From the IMG/VR virus record IMGVR_UViG_3300005524_000015, positions 1-31,536 of that record: DNA of 31,536 nucleotides; one strand, 5' to 3'. Made by a program: the position numbers and the translations under genes. The stretch is from a virus. Shown piece by piece: positions 30,122 to 31,536 of the stretch; positions within the stretch are counted from its first letter, which is position 1, and every line of letters begins with the position of its first letter. Under the pieces are notes generated by a model that saw only the letters and a list, made by a program, of their open reading frames with translations, made no database searches and was not told the DNA's origin.

Positions 30122-30292
30122 TTATTTATACGTTCCCAAAAATAAATCTTTACTTGCTTCTGGTAACTGTTCAAAAGGCAAGGTAAAATCTTTTTTATTA
30201 TCGCAACATGTATCAATGTCTACATCATAAATCTTAAAACTCTCATAAGGATATTCTTCACTAATCCAGATTTGTCCTATTTCAAGTTTCAT
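30122..30292 (-). CDS. Hypothetical protein, 56 aa
   Basis: MKLEIGQIWISEEYPYESFKI, then YDVDIDTCCDNKKDFTLPFE. Acidic small protein like many phage accessory proteins (QxW at the N-terminus is seen in several). GGGGGTGA about 8 nt before the ATG. Function unknown. Confidence 0.6.
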   Translation of the reverse strand: MKLEIGQIWISEEYPYESFKIYDVDIDTCCDNKKDFTLPFEQLPEASKDLFLGTYK

Positions 30293-30372
30293 TTAAACAT
30301 TCACCCCCAAAAAAATATGATAAACACCCCAATCAATCATATTATTCAAAAGTTGTTGACTTTCTGATGATT

Positions 30373-30690
30373 CTAACGCTTTGAATATTCTTCATTCAAT
30401 GTCTTATAATAACAAGGTCTGCACATGATGTTTTCTTTTAAGGATTTAGGATAGGGGAATATATTTCCACGTTTAGCAGGATCTCTTGTTTCTTCTCCAC
30501 ATTTTTCACATTTTACGTATTCAATCTTTCCACTACTGTAAGAAGGTAGAAACTCTACAAATACTTCGAATTCCCGCCCACATTTTTCACATTCGTGGTC
30601 AAATTGATTATCATCAGACAATTCAACTATCGCATTTGACATGTCATTTTCGTGTTCACAATAAGGACATTCAACTGTATCGAAATACAT
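30373..30690 (-). CDS. Double zinc-ribbon protein, 105 aa
   Basis: Two zinc-binding units: CPYCEHEND ... CEKCGREFEVFVEF near the N-terminus and CEKCGEETRD ... CRPCYYKT near the C-terminus. AAAGGATG ribosome site. Typical of phage or plasmid nucleic-acid-binding proteins of unknown function. Confidence 0.75.
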   Translation of the reverse strand: MYFDTVECPYCEHENDMSNAIVELSDDNQFDHECEKCGREFEVFVEFLPSYSSGKIEYVKCEKCGEETRDPAKRGNIFPYPKSLKENIMCRPCYYKTLNEEYSKR

Positions 30691-30727
30691 TTATTTCATC
30701 CTTTCATTATTCGTATAACAAAGTAAA

Positions 30728-31084
30728 TTAATCATCTTTCCCTTGATTCAACCAACTTATTTTTTCATCAAAAACTCCTTGGTCATAACCGTTTTTGAAT
30801 GATTGTCTTCTAGTAAACTCAATATGAGGATAAAGTCTAGAGACAAAGTTTTTTCTTTCTTCTTCATCACAAATTAAATTTAAATCTTTTAAAAGTATGT
30901 TAAAGATTTCTTTATCACCGATAAACATATTGGGTTTACTTTTAAAATCTTTGTTAGAAATAGTTGTATTAGTTAATGGATTTCTACAGTCACATGGATA
31001 GCTAAAATAACCATTATGCCTTTCTCCAGTGCCAAAACACTTAATACAATCAGGGGATGGCAAACTACTACTCAATTGATTCAC
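30728..31084 (-). CDS. Hypothetical protein with DnaJ-like zinc motif, 118 aa
   Basis: The N-terminus CIKCFGTGERHNGYFSYPCDC has the CxxCxGxG pattern of DnaJ zinc fingers, but in only one short pair, with no J domain. The rest is helical (EIFNILLKDLNLICDEEERKNF...). AAAGGAG ribosome site. Function unknown. Confidence 0.7.
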   Translation of the reverse strand: MNQLSSSLPSPDCIKCFGTGERHNGYFSYPCDCRNPLTNTTISNKDFKSKPNMFIGDKEIFNILLKDLNLICDEEERKNFVSRLYPHIEFTRRQSFKNGYDQGVFDEKISWLNQGKDD

Positions 31085-31157
31085 AATCTCCTTTGTTTGT
31101 TGGTTCTTTTATTCTCGATAAGAAAGATAATCTTGGAAATACTCCAAATATGGCAAA

Positions 31158-31379
31158 TTAATAACTAAATTCTTCTCTAACTTCTTGAAATAATTTTGCA
31201 TATGTTGAATAGTTTCCATCACGCTTAACCCATTCTGCATAGCAAGCATCTAATTGACTATGTGATTCGTGATTAACTCCATTCCAATAAGCTGATGACC
31301 AAATTTTTTCTTTTGTTTCTACTTTTAATTCTTCATTACCCATTTTTGATATTTCCTCTTTGTACTGTTCCGCTATCAT
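31158..31379 (-). CDS. Hypothetical protein, 73 aa
   Basis: ATG 31379 with GAAGGAG upstream; the longer upstream frame is rejected for lack of ribosome site. MIAEQYKEEISKMGNEELK... is an acidic soluble protein with several Trp (WSSAYWNGVNH). Its upstream region shares TTGCGAAGGAG with the gene at 24601. Not recognised. Confidence 0.65.
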   Translation of the reverse strand: MIAEQYKEEISKMGNEELKVETKEKIWSSAYWNGVNHESHSQLDACYAEWVKRDGNYSTYAKLFQEVREEFSY

Positions 31380-31416
31380 AATCTTTCTCCTTCGCAATAT
31401 CGTTCAAGTGCATCAA

Positions 31417-31536
31417 CTATCTCCAAGAACTTACATCAATTTTATGTCCTTTTATAAATTCAAATGCTTCTTGAAGTGTGAAAAACGATTGTCCTAACAG
31501 CCCTTTATCAGTTTGGATATGCCATTTTTTATCTTC
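31417..31536 (-). CDS. Hypothetical protein, 3' end only
   Basis: C-terminal 39 residues of a minus-strand gene that begins beyond the window: EDKKWHIQTDKGLLG, then QSFFTLQEAFEFIKGHKI, ending VSSWR. Reads like a small phage protein; nothing more can be said. Confidence 0.5.
   Translation of the reverse strand, partial: EDKKWHIQTDKGLLGQSFFTLQEAFEFIKGHKIDVSSWR

Overview
This window looks like part of a large phage-like or plasmid-like replicon from a low-GC Gram-positive bacterium, probably Bacillaceae. The base composition is AT-rich, Shine-Dalgarno sites are strong (AAGGAGG type), and TTG/GTG starts occur. The recognisable products also fit Bacillus mobile elements: an RTP-type replication terminator protein, a RemA-like protein, a BsrG/TxpA-type type I toxin and choline-binding-type wall repeats. 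No capsid, tail, portal, terminase or conjugation gene is visible, so plasmid, SPbeta-like prophage or hybrid cannot be decided from the window. All family assignments come from reading motifs in the translations; no search was run.

Left arm, about 1-14.75 kb, all plus strand: a tightly packed DNA metabolism module. It holds a partial flavodoxin, two Cas4/RecB-like PD-(D/E)XK proteins (one with an eroded active site), a dCMP deaminase, an intracellular subtilase, a RusA-like resolvase, a sigma-factor-like protein, a RemA/DUF370 protein, and a DnaE-type DNA polymerase whose gene is split by a 325-nt group I intron. A dUTPase, a GH25 lysozyme with a peptidoglycan-binding domain, and a guanylate-kinase-like protein follow, with many small hypothetical genes between. 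At least four promoters carry the same operator-like palindrome (TGTAAC-AC-GTTACA or a variant) at the -35 or start site, suggesting one repressor controls the module.

Middle, 14.75-20.3 kb: after a strong terminator comes a sequence resembling a Bacillus Ter site, then a gene for an RTP homologue. The next gene is interrupted by an IS605-type element carrying only tnpB; the insertion can be undone exactly. The coding strand then switches, so both arms are transcribed toward 17.1 kb, as expected near a replication terminus. A four-gene minus-strand group with an HTH protein follows. Next is a plus-strand winged-helix gene with a structured leader RNA, followed by GC-rich iterons and an AT-rich stretch, a candidate origin.

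Right arm, 20.3-31.5 kb, nearly all minus strand: accessory and cargo genes. These include a membrane-anchored protein, a lipoprotein with short repeats, a frameshifted secreted wall-binding protein, a gene with an in-frame stop, a type I toxin-antitoxin locus, an N6-adenine DNA methyltransferase with a partner gene, an XRE regulator, an ISL3 transposase and several small zinc-ribbon or hypothetical proteins. This arm shows visible decay (frameshift, nonsense codon, IS insertion), unlike the intact left arm.
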